From Acephala macrosclerotiorum (taxonomy: Eukaryota; Ascomycota; Leotiomycetes; Helotiales; Mollisiaceae): a DNA stretch of 64,000 bases. The stretch covers positions 62,001-126,000 of the forward strand of contig MU119295.1 in assembly GCA_014904845.1 (NCBI GenBank), written 5' to 3'. The notes beneath the pieces were generated by a model, which was given only the letters and a program-made list of their open reading frames with translations, did no database searches and was not told the DNA's origin. Every line of letters starts with the position of its first letter. The first letter of the stretch is position 1. The position numbers and the translations under genes were made by a program. This document shows, piece after piece, positions 12,769-22,954 of the stretch.

Positions 12769-13979
12769 TTAAGACAAAGTCATCAAATACTCTGCACCCT
12801 CAAATATACCCTCACAATAAGACTTCGCAAATCTCCCTCCATCCTGCGTCGTAGATGTAAACGCCACATCTCTCTTCCCCAACTTTAAGCCGGGAATGAA
12901 ATTCGAACGCGCTGTATCCACCAATCTCGTCGCATGGCCTTTCCGTCGATGGCTTGAACGAGTCCATATCCTATCTACCGACATCTTGCATAGATCTTGT
13001 GGTTGCTCCTTTCCTTCCTCCGCTTCTAACGTATCCTTGAATGGGAAGAATATGGCGGATTTGATGCGCTCGACGAGCAGTATACTGACTGGTCGACGAT
13101 CAATCAGGTACATATATCCCTTGTAGCGCGGGACTTTGCGGTCTGTGACATTGTGTGGGTTCTTGATCTCGGACCAGAGTTTCTGCTCGTCGATTCCTTC
13201 TCCTCCCATGTCTTGATATGTAGCTGAGAACGCATCTACGAACCCTTCTTTCAACGCCGCAGACGAGGTGCGAGAAATGACGCGGATCGAGTGGTGTTTC
13301 TGGTCAATGTTCTGCTCCCATAGTACGACTTTGTAATCTTCGGTCTTGGGTTGGACATTATTGGTATGAAAATCGTGGTATTTATCGTGCGCTTTTCGGT
13401 CGGTAGGGTCACTACGGTCGTAGTAGTAATGGCAAACAGAACATTCTTCGTATACCTGCTGGCCGAGGTCGAGACGCATCTGCGATAGTTTGCTGTTAGC
13501 TTCCTTAGTCTTCTCAGCGCGAACCGAAGCATTCTGATCGATTGATTGCAAGACTGGTCGCGTCGTAAGTCGTCGTTTCTTCTGAGGTTTCGATAGAACA
13601 GGGGAGGATGGCTCGGAGGGAGGAGGAGAGGATGGTGGTGTAGAGGCAGGTTCCGCAGCATCTGAGGAGGGGAGTGGTGACTGAGGTGGAGGACTCGAGG
13701 ATGGCTGGAGAGGCTTGAAATAATTTTGGATTGACGATGGCGGAAGAGGCTTGAAGAAGTTCATTATTGAAGATTTCTTGATCTGTGGAGCTGGAGCAGC
13801 GGGTTTCACAGATGGAGACTCTTCGACACGTCTCTTCTTGGTGGGAGGTTCCTCTGCAATGCCATTGACGCGTCGAGAGTATGTCTTGAGGTTTGAGGTC
13901 CTAGATGATGTTCGTAAGCAAAATTGATCGAAAACGATGGCGCAGCAATTTACCCTCGTTTACCTGACGCCGCCACCAT
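12769..13979 (-). CDS. ECO1: Eco1/Ctf7-type cohesin acetyltransferase (385 aa, two exons)
   Basis: The protein acetylates the Smc3 subunit of cohesin during S phase to establish sister-chromatid cohesion in the nucleus. In order it has a basic N-terminus with KTYSRR, a disordered proline/serine region, a C2H2 zinc finger (C162, C165, H180, H184) and a GNAT-type ESCO domain. The domain ends with RRKGHATRLVDTAR and AFTSTTQDGGRFA, typical of the family. Two PIP-like segments, SIMNFF and SIQNYF, lie near residues 53-70 and probably contact PCNA. The continuous frame begins at a GTG (13809), but it reads upstream into KTYSRR. A 53-nt intron (13901-13953; donor GTAAAT, branch GCTTAC, acceptor TAG) joins it to a 26-nt first exon starting at ATG 13979 (MVAASGKRG). 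The full-length identification is firm, and the first exon is a strong inference. Confidence 0.9.
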
Positions 13980-14512
13980 TCTGCAAGACGAACAGTCGAT
14001 TCTAACACTGCTTGGAATTAATGCTGCGCAAATTATCCATGGGCGCGGATGGACGGGGAAATGTTCTTGTTGACGAGAAGTTGAAGTCGCGTATCGAAGA
14101 AAACACGCTAACGACCCCTCACAGGTGACCCACTACCCCTGAACCTTTACCGAGTGACCTGGGAGAGCAAAGCATTATTGCAGGTTATGGACGTATGAAC
14201 ATAGGTCAAAGACTTTAGTATTCATTATTTCTTCCATCAGACCCGATACATTCGTTTCATTATTTGCTAGAGTAGTGTTAAGATTTGTCTCGAGGATTTC
14301 ACGTTGGAAGCATGAACTCTGGGATTGCAGAAGAAGAAACGCAAAAACGCTTTAGTACTTCATGCAACGTCTATCTTCTTCTCTTGCCTCTGGTTACAGG
14401 GTGAGAGCTTCCATATAATACAATCGTTTACACCGATTTCCCAATGCATGTCGTTATACAGGGCAATGACATTGCCAATGTAAGAGGTTGTACAAGTGTA
14501 ACAGCAGTTACT
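13980..14512. other. Intergenic spacer between COQ1 and ECO1
   Basis: This 533-bp spacer holds the 3' end region of the minus-strand COQ1 gene and the upstream region of ECO1, which runs in the same direction. I see no open frame or repeat of note. Confidence 0.6.
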
Positions 14513-15934
14513 TCACTTCCTTCGCTTCAAAGTCTTGATAGCCATATCTATCAAACCTTCCTTTGCTTCGCAATCCGGGAACGAGGTGATTGACGCAATA
14601 GCTCGGTTTGCATATTCTTCCGCTAGAGCACGGGTCTGTTCGAGTCCATCACTTTGCAGAACCAATTCTCGTGCCTGAGATCATGTTAGAGAGATGCAGT
14701 GAAAGCCTTGAAAGGAAAAACTTACCCTTGCGACATCGCCCTCCTGAGAGAACTTCCTTCCTACAAGTGAGCCAAGCTCCTTGTTATGCTTCCACGCAAA
14801 CAGAAGGGGTGCCGTAGCTAGGCCTAGCTCTAGATCTGCACCGGCAGGCTTGCCCAATTCCTTCTCGCTGATCGTGTAGTCCAACATATCATCCACCAGC
14901 TGGAACGCCAGACCCAGGTTCTTCCCATATAGATATGCTGCATCGACAGTAGGAGCATCCGAGCTGCCCAACAACGCCGCAGCTCGACAAGACTTCGATA
15001 TTAAACTTGCAGACTTCAGATATGTCTTCTGGAGGTAGTATGTGATTGTGTCTTCAGTCCAAACGGGATTCTTTTCGTCTCGAGCTGTGTTCTTCAATTG
15101 CATAAACTCTCCCTCCACAAGATTCGCAATGACAGTGGCAAGTAATTCGGTCACTTCGGCATCCCTCAACCTAGCCAGAGCCACTGAAGCTCGGCTCAGA
15201 AGGAAATCTCCTGCCAACACTGCCATCTTGTTTCCAAATTCGAGGTTTGCTGAAGGAGCTCCGCGCCTTGACACGGAGTGGTCAATGACATCGTCGTGCA
15301 GAAGCGATGCGGTATGAATTAGCTCTGTGATCTCTGCGAGTCGTCTCTGAGAAGGCAGGATATCGCTCTCGCCTGCTGGGCAGGAGCTCTGGTTAGCGTT
15401 GATGGGATTATTCGAAAGTGTCGAGGGATTGACATCTGAAAGTATTGACATGGGCGAAATAGCATTGTCAATGTCCATAACACTCTGCTGACCGCCGTAT
15501 CTTGGAGCCTTTGGAGTAAGAGACGTGGCTCTTGACATCAAGAGCACAATAAGAGGTCGCACATGCTTTCCTTCCGCCTGGGTATAGTATTTCGCGACTG
15601 TGTCGAGTGACGGATGCCCGGAGCCCAAAAGCTGTCGTATATTGCCCGTCAAGAACTTCATCTCCTTGGCCACCATCCGCAACGGATCCACGCTGACATC
15701 TCCATTGCTAGCTGTGCGAGATGTCGCATTAGAGAGGACATTTGAGGCGACTGAGACTGCTTGCGCCCAAGCAGATTGCCTCCTTCGCGCTGGGTGATGG
15801 TATAATGTGGTCGCAATAGGTAGCTGTGGCCTTCGCGCAGCCAATTGACACCTAGAACATGTCGAAAATAGCTGTGAGCTCGATGTTGGAGCCTTTCTGA
15901 GAAGCATCGAAGCTCGATTGGACCGGATGCTCAT
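14513..15934 (-). CDS. COQ1: Mitochondrial polyprenyl diphosphate synthase (Coq1-type, 456 aa, two exons)
   Basis: This trans-prenyl transferase builds the long isoprenoid tail of ubiquinone by adding isopentenyl diphosphate units to an allylic starter, in the mitochondrial matrix. Residues 1-60 are rich in Arg, Ser and Ala with no acidic residue, as in a mitochondrial presequence. The first aspartate-rich motif DDVID is at 214-218, in LLHDDVIDHSVSRRGAPSAN. The second, DDMLD, is at 348-352. GKHVRP at about 122-127 binds the pyrophosphate. An insertion of about 50 residues (143-195) precedes the first motif. A 51-nt intron (14675-14725; GTAAGT...CAG) splits the gene after residue 403. The last exon adds 53 residues ending in TLKRRK. 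Without splicing the frame runs into a meaningless tail. The side-chain length made cannot be told from sequence. Confidence 0.93.
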
Positions 15935-16230
15935 CGCCCCAAACTCCTCCCTTTTGAATGAAAATTAGACCGACTACTGTGAAAATATAAACATTGGAAG
16001 CTGGTGATCTTGGTTGCGAGTTCGAAAGAACGTCGGCGAGACCTTAGGAGACAATGGCGTACTAGAAGCTGGAGGTGAAATTGTTGAAGCCGTAGACTTC
16101 CGAAAAATATACTCGGCTAGACTAGACCAATGTCGGTCAGCAGAAACACCGAGGCAACTACACGCGACAAGCTTTAAAGCTGTCACCTAAACTTCAACAC
16201 AACACTGCGACATGGGATAAATACGAAAAC
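15935..16230. promoter_or_regulatory. Bidirectional promoter region between COQ1 and VMA12
   Basis: The two start codons face away from each other across 296 bp, so both 5' UTRs and both promoters must fit here. I see no clear TATA box. A 70-codon minus-strand frame inside it starts with GTG and is not credible as a gene. Confidence 0.55.
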
Positions 16231-17226
16231 ATGGTATTACTTACCATGACAGCGTCGATGGTGGAAGCTCTGGAGAAGATGCAGAGTCTGGGAGTTGATG
16301 CATCGCCGGAGTTGCAAAAATCTGGCCATCCATCACCACACCTAGAGGACAACATTCAGGACAGCAAGCAGCAGGGCAACAAGAACAAAACCGCAGATTC
16401 AGGAAAGACACAAGATGGAGAATTACTTCTGGCTGAGAAAGCCAAGTCTGCCGGACCCGAACTGGGTAGTCCCAAAGTAGGAAACCCGATCATGCATGGG
16501 CAGGTGGCAGACCTCTCGAAGCAGATGAAAGAACGAGGAATGGAGCCGTGCCGACTGGAAGTTCTGCTCAAAGGGTCGAGGATCTATGCACCACCGCTTC
16601 CCAAGAAGCCAGAGCCTGTAAGTCATGGAGCGTTTTCATGCACAAAATCAATGCTAATCCACCTTGATCACAAGACCTCAGAATACAAAGCTCTCATGGC
16701 ACGTCTCCGCCGTGAAGAGGAAGCCCGCTCCTACGAACGAATGACGAACCCTCCGCCCCCAATGGAAACCTTCGCGCAGCGTTTCCCAATGGCATCCGCT
16801 GCCCACGCGTTCCCCACCAGCTACCAATCTATACATACATCGGACCCTGACGATGACGGCACAACATACGCAGACATCGACAGGCAGATGGCACTCGTAT
16901 TCAATGTCTTGATCAGCATAGTGGCTTGTGCTGCTGGAATATGGATTGCAGCAAGGTGGTGGAGCACTCCAGCGAGACTTGCTTTGAGTATGAGTGGCAG
17001 TATGTTGGTGGGCGTTGCGGAAGTTGTGGTTTATGCTGGTTATATCCGGAGGGTGGGAGAAGCGAAGAAAGAGGAAAAGAAGGTTAAAGAAGTCAAGGAG
17101 ATTGTGAATACTTGGGTAGTTGGAGCAGATGATGACAAGTCAGAAGAGGCAGTTCCAGCCTTGCTCGAGTCGAAAGCAGATCCGGAGGATGCCAAGGCAA
17201 GAAGGCGGAAAAAGGTCATATCATAG
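16231..17226 (+). CDS. VMA12: V-ATPase assembly factor Vma12/Vph2 (312 aa, two exons)
   Basis: This is an ER membrane protein needed to assemble the V0 sector of the vacuolar H+-ATPase. The conserved central stretch is the TSEYKALMARLRREEEARSY region, followed by a segment with FAQRFP. Two membrane spans follow: one from about MALVFNVLISIVACAAGIW and one around LALSMSGSMLVGVAEVVVY. The tail is lysine- and glutamate-rich and ends in basic residues (RRRKKVIS), in line with ER retention. A 57-nt intron at 16618-16674 (GTAAGT...branch GCTAATC...AAG) is a multiple of three and stays open if unspliced, giving a 331-residue read-through. Splicing joins KPEP directly to TSEYKALM, as expected for the family. 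The start is the first ATG of the frame, and an ATG five codons later is also possible. Confidence 0.88.
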   Translation: MVLLTMTASMVEALEKMQSLGVDASPELQKSGHPSPHLEDNIQDSKQQGNKNKTADSGKTQDGELLLAEKAKSAGPELGSPKVGNPIMHGQVADLSKQMKERGMEPCRLEVLLKGSRIYAPPLPKKPEPVSHGAFSCTKSMLIHLDHKTSEYKALMARLRREEEARSYERMTNPPPPMETFAQRFPMASAAHAFPTSYQSIHTSDPDDDGTTYADIDRQMALVFNVLISIVACAAGIWIAARWWSTPARLALSMSGSMLVGVAEVVVYAGYIRRVGEAKKEEKKVKEVKEIVNTWVVGADDDKSEEAVPALLESKADPEDAKARRRKKVIS

Positions 17227-17710
17227 TGTTGAAGACTCCTGAATCGCTATCACTGCACCACACTGCGATAATCGAGGTCTCTGGTGATAGTCTGGTGAAT
17301 GATCTGCTCTCTATCTTTTTGCATTTTCACGCATCCTTTGTTGTGGTGTCGAGGCATGCCATCCACGATCATAGCCATGTTATTGTGAACCCTTAATATA
17401 TTTGTGGGTTAGCAAACTGGCAGTAAGTGCATGGTCGACATTTCTTTCACCCGAGTGGGATGACATTAGAGTGTGGTGACACTTGAAGTTTATCGAATTT
17501 GAGATTTTTGAGATTTGAAGGTTTTGTGGTCTGAGCGCTTTATCGTTTGAGAAAATTTCAGTTCGAGGCATCAGAACTTGAGAGTGGGTATACTCTGGTT
17601 TGAAATTGAGATCACTTTTTAATCGAGAGTCATACATATTTGATGTTATATGATATTGACTACACCACAATGCTCATCTCCATGATCAACAAGGCTTGCA
17701 AAAGCCTCTT
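17227..17710. other. Intergenic spacer, no gene seen
   Basis: This 484-bp AT-leaning spacer lies between two convergent 3' ends, VMA12 on plus and the HET pseudogene on minus. It probably holds their terminators. No repeat or open frame stands out. Confidence 0.5.
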
Positions 17711-20618
17711 CTAGAGCTCCATTGAGAAGACTTCGGGTGCTTGTGTCAGTTCGATGGGATTGCTTAACTCGCCTTCCCCAATAATAAGATATCGTACAGA
17801 ATCCTCCTCAAAAAGGCCGACTCTCTCATATTGGTCTTTCTCATTCCCAGTCGGAATGAGAATGAGACCTCGCCTGCCAGTGAAAGGCAAGAGGAAGACA
17901 CCAGTATCGCCAGATTCCAGGACATCCCAGGCCGCGTAGCAAGCCGCTTGCATTGCCGCCATCGGGACGTGATGTCCAAGACCAGCTAGGGGCTATATAC
18001 ATTTTTTGAGCCTCCCGCACCAGTCTGTAACGACGCCACAGGAGTTGACGCTTGACATCGCTTTTCCATATGCCAGCGACACGTGTATCCCGCATCAAGT
18101 TTTCTATCTTCCCGATAATGCCCGACAATGCCACCAGCACATCTCGGCGTTGAGTCAGCTCGCACGAGGTATATTTATACAGGATATTGCCCATTGATCT
18201 GAGAGGTTGCCCTTGCTGATGTGTTCATGGTTATCTGTTTCAGTCTTAGGTACTCCACCCACAAAGCTCTCGCAAGCAAGTAGCGCATCACATTCCCAAA
18301 ATAGTTGCGTATCAGTGAAATGTAATATTCAGCGCAAAAATAAGCATTCTGAAAACACCCAATCTCGCTGTGACAGCACGGATCGAGATATTGCATCGTT
18401 GACCATTCTCCATGGGGCTACTTCTAAGGTCCGGAAATTCCTGCAAGGCCTGGCTATGACCTGGATCCTTTCGAACCCCATGTTGTCGGGGAGAAACCCT
18501 TCACTACTGTTACTGGCCGACGATGCGGCGATAGTGACATAGGAATTTCCGTACACGTCGCAAATTCTAACGGACTCAATTCGCTAGTCCTCTAAGTCAT
18601 CTTGTAAGATACACAAAGAGTCAATCCAGAGATACTCTAGCACCAATCTTCGCGCGATAGAAATCGCATCCTGAAATGTCTTTAGAAGCCACTCTTGCCT
18701 GATACTTGTCTGAAAATCAACTAGTGAGTCTTTCATAAGTTTGAAATCGACACTATTTGGTCCCCAGCAATGACTTAAAGTCGCATATTTGGTCTGATTT
18801 GGTATCCCTGAGGTGTCTCGGAGTCCTATTGAATCTGGCTTTATCTCCAGAAGTTTCGATGGCAATTTGGGGTTCCAGATCGCTGATCTACAGAAGTTGT
18901 GCCCTTTATCGCAGTCGCTAAGCCATTGAGTTGCCAGATCTACGATTTCATGTGAACAGGAGAAACCTTCGACTTGGGGTTCTGTTGTCAGGGTCAACTC
19001 AATTGACTTCCAACGATCGAATTCTACGTACTGGCAATGCCCATTGGATATAAGCTTAGCTTGGACAGTCGCGGCCAGTTTTCTCCGGGTTCAGGTTCCG
19101 AGCCCCAGTGAACGCAGAGAGAGTCCTTCACATCCCATGAAGTATAGGGCGGTGGTCAGTAGTGGCGATTCGAATGCACTCATTTTTCCTTTCTGCTCGC
19201 CACGATCATAGTTCAAGAAAATCATTTTGCACAACCACAACCTGAATCAGCTGCGTGCACTCCGTCCGAGATCGAAGCCCAATGTTGGACCGACACACCA
19301 GATAGAAACACTGGATTGCTAAGATTAAACTCATCAAACACCAATCGCAGATTATTGAGCATCCAACGACACATAATACAGAGCCCGCCATCGATGTCGG
19401 GGTCAGTGCTATAGGCTTCTGAAGGTCGGATGTTGCCATAGCCGTTATCCATTTCCCGAGGAATGATCGCTGAACCATCATCGATTGCATGAGTTGATTG
19501 CAACTAATCTTTCCAAGAATATGGGTTAGGAGATTCCGTATCATCTCCATGCCAATCTAGTTCGCGGATCGAATGCGAAGATTCATCAGTGCTTTCTTCG
19601 CCGTTTCCAGTTTCCTCACTACCTTCAAAAGGTTCGTTGCCGCCCGTTGCCTCGCTACTATTTTGCGCTTCGCCGCCTCGGTCGTGAGACCGCACGTCTT
19701 GTGCCTCTGTTTCGTGCTCTATGAAGTCGAGACTGTTGAGCCTGTTGGTTCCGTGAGAACCATATTGAGGAGACTATCTATCATAAGGATACGATCCTTG
19801 TCCTTCGTACTCTAGACGGCTGACTTCAGGCGTACGAAGGTTCCGGCATAAAGTGATGAGACTACAGGGCTTCAACCCCTGAAGCCCACTAAACCCCCCT
19901 GTAAGGGCCTGTGAGCAGTAAGCTATGACCCCCCACTGTAACTCCCACTGTAAGCACTGCATCATCGGCTTTTATTTAGAGACTAGGCCCTATATTTTCA
20001 GGCGGTGAGACTTTTAAATGCCTTAAATCGAAGGTTTAATATTAGCATTAGTAAAAAGTCTACTCTCTTTTTGGGATTATAAAACTTCTTTAGCCAAGCA
20101 ACTCACTTGATTTTAACGCTATTGAGCCTCTTTGATTTTGGATGAAAAGAGAGACTATTAAAACAAGAAACTGCAAAGGCAAAAAAGGGCTTAAAAAGAA
20201 GTAATTAAAACTGTGAGTTGAGATCTCTTAAGAAAAGATTCAAGCATAGATTGAGAGGATTCTACACTATATTAAGTAAGTGATCAAACTAAAAAATGAG
20301 AATAAATATAATGAAAGAAGATATTAAAAGCAAGAGAAAGAAATAGTGTACTTTTAAATCAAACAATATATCTTCATTTTGCCCCATTACAGGGCACGTG
20401 CTCACTATATTTACAGGGGATAAGCCCCTGAAAACTCGCGATGCTACCTTACAAGGGCTCACAGCGCTCTACAGGGGATGAGCCCCTGTAGTCTCATCAC
20501 TTTTTGCCGGAACCTTCGTAGTACCAAAGCCTTGTGTAGTTGGATTGTCCTCAGCGACCCTTTTCTTGCCTGCTGCTTGTTCTTCTGCCAATTCGTCCGC
20601 AACGTCTTTCCGTTTCAT
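17711..20618 (-). pseudogene. HET-domain (heterokaryon incompatibility) gene, broken and split by a transposon
   Basis: The HET core is plain: YATLSHCWG, then a WLLKTFQDAISIAR segment, then LEYLWIDSLCILQDD (18584-18997). VYGNSYVTIAASSA, SQRDWVF and LHFTDTQLFWEC follow. VAGIWKSDVKRQLLW and APSWSW lie downstream, and the tail reads GNEKDQYERVGLF. In intact genes of this family the domain triggers cell death after fusion of incompatible strains. This copy is dead. In-frame stops lie at 19774 (TAG), 19504 (TAG), 19222 (TGA), 18584 (TAG where the family has Trp after the LCIxQDD motif) and 18329 (TGA where Arg or a similar residue is expected). Frame changes are needed near 19000-19220, 18190 and 17970. 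The N-terminal frame starts at ATG 20618 (MKRKDVADELAEE) and is cut by the TIR element at 19835-20518. Removing that element and one TA restores the frame. Confidence 0.88.
19835..20518. mobile_element. MITE-like TIR element, 684 bp, TA target duplication
   Basis: Both ends carry the same inverted sequence, starting CGAAGGTTCCGGCA, then AAAGTGATGAGACTACAGGG. About 37 of the outer 40 bp match. TA dinucleotides at 19833-19834 and 20519-20520 flank it, as for Tc1/mariner-type insertions. Subterminal parts contain repeated palindromes of the form CAGGGG...CCCCTG on both sides. The middle (about 19985-20380) is AT-rich and has no transposase frame, so it is non-autonomous. It sits in the N-terminal coding part of the HET pseudogene. 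Confidence 0.88.
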
Positions 20619-21644
20619 TTTCGTTCCTTCAAAGCTTGGTTCGCCCCTGTAATGTGTGGAAATTTGAGACCAATGAAGATTGGAGCGAGAAAGTGAGACA
20701 AGATGAAGTCGTCAGATAAGCGCCAGCCGCCCCCAACGTTACACAGCGCATCAATATTGCCAATGCCACTACCGCAGACGACGTCTATCTCGATTTGAGA
20801 CTTCAGGATTTCTAGAATCTGTTTGTGATCGGAACATTAGAAACATTAATTCTGCAACGAAATTTCGTTTTCATGCTTCAGCTTGTTGATGCTCGGGGTG
20901 TCAACTCTGCATCGTCACCTTTGCTGAAGAGACCTTATCAAAGCAAGCGCTTTATGAAAGCGAGAGGGAGAGAATACCTGCCTTGTGCAGTAAGTATTGA
21001 TTAATCACTGTATGTCCACTAAATATCACTCAAAAGGCTTCTAGAGGACCAAATTTCGAAGTCCTACGTCGCGGAACTCCCACGTGATATTTTGGTCACT
21101 TGCAACACTTGAACGCTGTTGCTCAATGAGAGAGAATGATCAAGACCTGAAACTTAAATTGGAGATAAAGTTTCTCTGAATCGCAGGCCTTGTAACAATA
21201 TACTTCAAATATCTAATCTACACAATTTCGAGAGAAGGAATAACAGTTGTCAAGTGCCGCCCAAGACTAGAGTGTTTGTGTAGCTCTCCAAGAGCACAAC
21301 TTCTTAGAATATTAAACATACTAAAGTCTACTGCTATCGAAGAAAAGCTTCTTAACAGTTGACTCTCCCAAAGCCCGGCTTCCTCAAATTCCGTCTTCCT
21401 CAAAAGCAAGCAGCCCTAAAGTCTAGCTGCCTCAAATTCTAGCTTCCTCAAAAAGCGATTGTCGAAAACTGGCCTTCTAAAACTCGAATAAGGTGGCAGT
21501 AGAATCTGCTCGATGAAACTAGAGGTTAGATTCGTCGACGAACAAAACGTAAAAGGCTCACCATGCTTTGCATCACCTCCTATACTCAATCTTGCCAACG
21601 CCATACTTTTTCAACTTCCATCGTCTCCAAGTCACTAAAATGCC
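20619..21644. other. Upstream region of the HET pseudogene; short direct repeat
   Basis: No gene is supported. A 27-bp imperfect direct repeat with CCTCAAATTC and CTTCCTCAAAA occurs at about 21379 and 21427, a 48-bp period. Two open frames of about 62 codons on the minus strand cover it but show no motif. Confidence 0.5.
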
Positions 21645-21649
21645 CATTG

Positions 21650-21846
21650 TGTCGGGACATATATATCGTCACGTGATGCATGTCATGTGATGTCGGAAGT
21701 TGAGAGTATATAACCTCAACCTCCGGCCCTTTAGCTAGAGAACAAGACCACCACAAGACTACAAACCTACATCATACAGCGCACCATCGAGTGACTACGT
21801 GATACGGGTACTAGTCTAAAGCTATAGGACCCTGGTAGTACCAACA
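21650..21846. mobile_element. Solo LTR (197 bp) with 5-bp target duplication
   Basis: The segment begins TGTCGGGACA and ends GTACCAACA, so it has TG...CA ends. It is flanked by CATTG at 21645-21649 and again at 21847-21851. A TATA-like AGTATATAACC lies inside near 21705, as in an LTR promoter. No internal retroelement sequence adjoins it on either side, so it is best read as a solo LTR left by recombination. The superfamily (Copia or Gypsy) cannot be decided from the LTR alone. Confidence 0.72.
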
Positions 21847-22111
21847 CATTGTGATAATGGCGAGTGAAGATGAAGCAAATTGCTTGATGTTTTGATTAAC
21901 GCTACTCTCGAGACCTCAGAATGACACAATTTATCATCTTTCAATAGACTCCCAAGCGTGGGCTGCCAAGTCTATTGAATATTTCAATCGAGTATCAACG
22001 TCTAAACTTGGGAAAGCAACGAATGTGTCTTGAATTGCAACTGAAGAGATAGAAAATAATCACCAAGTCCCTCATTGTGGACGCACTTTACTCGTGATAC
22101 ATTCTCATCCC

Positions 22112-22954
22112 TTACAACATGAACATTCCAATCGCCACCACAATCATCGTCGAGAACACCGCCCCAACAGCACTCGCACCCTTCACCATCACAGCCGCAC
22201 TCTTCTTAACAGCAGCTGAGCTCGACGAAGCAGCAGCTTGACTCGTAGTCGTCCCATCCTGACTCGTCTCCAACGCCTGACAAGCACTGACCAAAGTACT
22301 ATTGCTCATCAACGCCGTCAACTTCGTCTGCGCCACCTCCGCCTTCGCCTTGATACTATCCTCCTTCGTCGTATTTCCCTTCGTCAACTTATCCAACTTG
22401 GTCTGATTGTTCGCCACATCGACAAACTTCTGCAATCCACTCATCATCTTGCATTCATCTTTCTGTGCCACCGCTGGGCAAGCGGCTTGGAGGGTCGAGT
22501 TTGAGGTCAGTTCGGCGAGCTTGGTGGATGCTGCGGAGGCTTTAGTCTGGATTTCTGCAGCCTTGGTTGCGTTGTCTTTGGTGACTGCGGAGACGGCGGT
22601 GCTGTTTGCGGCGAAGGCGACGAACTTTTGGAGTATGAATGTTTCTTGACATTGGTCTTCTTCGTCTTGGGCAGCGTTGATAACTGCACATGCGGACACC
22701 AAGGTAGTGTTTGATTGCAGGGTAGAGAGTTCGGTCGAAGCTGCTGAGGCTTTGGCTTGGATTTCAGCGGCTTTGGTGGCGTTTCCTTTGGTGACTTTGT
22801 CGAGTTTGGTGGTGTTGGCTGCCAGTTCGACGAGGCCGTTGAGCTTCTTCATTTGCTGGCATTCGTCGGCGGTGGAGAGGGTCTTGTTGCCATTGCCCTT
22901 AGCAACCACAGCAGTGGCGAGGAAGAGGGAGAGGAGGACGGATTGGAGCTGCAT
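22112..22954 (-). CDS. Secreted, probably GPI-anchored protein with three 58-residue repeats (280 aa)
   Basis: I do not recognise a named family, but the architecture is clear. Residues 1-18 form a signal peptide (hydrophobic core LLSLFLATAVV, cleavage near VAKG). Three repeats of exactly 58 residues follow, each bounded by cysteines: C32-C89, C102-C159 and C168-C225. Each has the pattern C..x..L...V..A.N.T, then TKxNxTK, a helical AKAxxAxTxL stretch and SNxTLxxAC. Each repeat carries several N-glycosylation sequons. A Ser/Thr/Ala-rich linker (about 226-245) leads to a hydrophobic C-terminal tail, as in a GPI-attachment signal. The likely site is the plasma membrane or cell wall. A role in surface properties or host contact is only a guess. 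Confidence 0.82.
   Translation of the reverse strand: MQLQSVLLSLFLATAVVAKGNGNKTLSTADECQQMKKLNGLVELAANTTKLDKVTKGNATKAAEIQAKASAASTELSTLQSNTTLVSACAVINAAQDEEDQCQETFILQKFVAFAANSTAVSAVTKDNATKAAEIQTKASAASTKLAELTSNSTLQAACPAVAQKDECKMMSGLQKFVDVANNQTKLDKLTKGNTTKEDSIKAKAEVAQTKLTALMSNSTLVSACQALETSQDGTTTSQAAASSSSAAVKKSAAVMVKGASAVGAVFSTMIVVAIGMFML

Noticed and set aside
15974..16186. 70-codon minus-strand frame between COQ1 and VMA12
   Set aside because: It begins with GTG, has no motif and fills the shared promoter region.
19985..20380. AT-rich block that could be a RIP island
   Set aside because: It is the interior of the TIR element, so its composition is explained by that.
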